A program made the position numbers and the translations under genes. Below the pieces are notes generated by a model. That model was given only the letters and a program-made list of their open reading frames with translations. It made no database searches and was not told the origin of the DNA. Of a stretch of DNA of 64,000 nt, positions 63,269 to 64,000 are shown piece by piece (the first letter of the stretch is position 1; each line of letters begins with the position of its first letter). The stretch comes from Antennarius striatus (lineage: Eukaryota; Chordata; Actinopteri; Lophiiformes; Antennariidae): contig NC_090784.1 of NCBI RefSeq assembly GCF_040054535.1, positions 18,381,001 to 18,445,000 on the forward strand. The letters run 5' to 3'.

Positions 63269-63997
63269 CTACAGTAAATGTTGAATTTCGGGCGTGAGTT
63301 GGAAAGTAGAACAAAGATTGAGAACATTGGAGTGTGAGTTGGAGAGATTGGGGGTCGTGGCTGCACTGTTACCCCCTGTTACAAGTTTAACTGGTTGCAC
63401 CAGTACTGAAAAATGGTGTAAGCGGTTTGGGGGGTCCAGTGAACAGGGTCCGAGTCCACAACCTGAAAAAGTGAGGGGCTGAGTGCCGGTCGAAACGGAC
63501 ATTGCTAATTGTTGGGTTGAGTTGTTTGAGGAGATTTTGTCTGCGGGGGGTAATTGGGGGGAGAAATTGACCACGGGAATATAAATGGTGGCTAAGGGGA
63601 AGGTGAATTCGGCTGTCCTCAACAACTGCTGCAGTTGTTTCCAGGTGGTGGTTGGCATCTGCTCCTGAAGTTAGTTGTTGAGGCCAGCCGAAATGATGAC
63701 GGTGTGGGGGGTGGGTTGTGGTGGGAGTTTCTTTAATATACAGGTAATGTGGTGAAACGTGGCGCCGGGGAAACTGTCGATTTGTATGGTGGGGTGTTTG
63801 AAGGTGGGGATGCGTGATAAGTTGGAGTCTCCGATGATAAGGGTGGGTTTGTGGATGGTGAGAAACCAGTCTAGAACCTTACAGAGGGTGGACGGGTATC
63901 GGTGTGGTTCCGGACGTCCAGGTGAGGGCGGAGTCGCCACTGGGGAATTCCCTGAAGCAACAGTGATGGACTCAGATGTTATGGATGAACTCAGCAT
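63269..63997 (-). pseudogene. SGNH/GDSL-hydrolase-like segment of the Penelope-like reverse copy
   Basis: Minus strand: KVLDWFLTIHKPTLIIGDSN, LSRIPTFKHPTIQIDSFPGA and HTVIISAGLNN, then (after a stop near 63671) LLRTAEFTFPLATIYIPVVN. The order GDSN...(P)G...GLNN resembles blocks I-III of SGNH hydrolases, with the Ser in GDS and the Asn in GLNN. Esterase-type domains are known in some CR1 LINE ORF1 proteins. A catalytic D-x-x-H block was not seen. The forward copy has lost the GDSN core by deletion. Confidence 0.6.
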
Positions 63998-64000
63998 TGA

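Larger units (their letters stand above)
61077..64000 (-). mobile_element. Penelope-like retroelement, reverse copy, more complete, runs off window
   Basis: Minus strand, 5' to 3': an SGNH-like segment (63997-63500), a linker, the RT domain (63178-62100), the RT thumb (62090-61860) and a GIY-YIG region ending at a TGA at 61196-61194, then a 3' UTR closely matching the forward copy and telomere-like repeats. Several frameshifts make it nonfunctional, but all core domains are recognisable. The 5' end lies beyond 64000. Confidence 0.88.

Noticed and set aside
63476-63500. ctgagtgccggtcgaaac, resembling a hammerhead core
   Set aside because: The core should read ctga-N-ga before stem II; here it is ctgagtg, and the arms do not pair convincingly.

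Overview
The window is nuclear DNA from a teleost fish, probably a percomorph-type genome. It has spliced genes with long introns, long CA/TA microsatellites, and many fish-type retroelements: tRNA-derived SINEs, RTE-like LINEs, a Tc1/mariner relic and Penelope-like elements. Species cannot be told from sequence alone. The gene order matches the conserved vertebrate BCL3 - TOMM40 - APOE - APOC block, as arranged in fish.

Layout. At 1-9585 lie the last seven coding exons of bcl3 (+), an ankyrin-repeat NF-kB co-regulator whose 5' end is off the window. At 12.5-18.9 kb is complete tomm40 (+), nine exons, encoding the mitochondrial import pore. At 18.9-23.6 kb there is LINE debris and a CA array. 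At 23.6-25.1 kb is an apoA-IV-type gene (-), 255 aa. At 27.4 kb is a broken apoA-IV relic on the + strand. At 31.65-33.7 kb is apoE (+), 274 aa; at 37.7-39.2 kb apoC-I (+), 84 aa; at 44.6-46.1 kb a 14-kDa apolipoprotein/apoA-II-like gene (+), 144 aa, in the slot where mammals keep APOC4; at 48.7-50.3 kb apoC-II (+), 94 aa. All junction coordinates were read by eye and each coding frame closes across its introns. The apolipoprotein genes share one architecture: a signal-peptide exon ending in a phase-1 intron, then a phase-2 intron. For apoA-IV, apoE, apoC-I and apoC-II a TATA box and untranslated exon 1 can also be seen. Together they encode secreted lipoprotein components for lipid transport, receptor uptake (apoE) and lipoprotein lipase activation (apoC-II).

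From about 50.9 kb to the end the window changes character. A SINE and an RTE LINE fragment abut about 580 bp of degenerate CCCTAA repeats. A CpG-rich segment with a possible short spliced transcript follows at 53.2-54 kb. Then comes a complex of two oppositely oriented Penelope-like retroelements (GIY-YIG endonuclease and RT signatures, plus an SGNH-hydrolase-like segment upstream of the RT) and two copies of an accompanying noncoding unit carrying two tRNA-like modules. Telomere-like repeats sit at the 3' end of each Penelope copy and on both sides of the noncoding unit, all C-rich left of 59014 and all G-rich right of it. The two halves meet at a 52-bp perfect palindrome of telomeric sequence. 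This resembles the telomere-repeat-punctuated Penelope arrays (terminons) known from bdelloid rotifers, but with an endonuclease-bearing element in a fish. It is the most novel part of the window.
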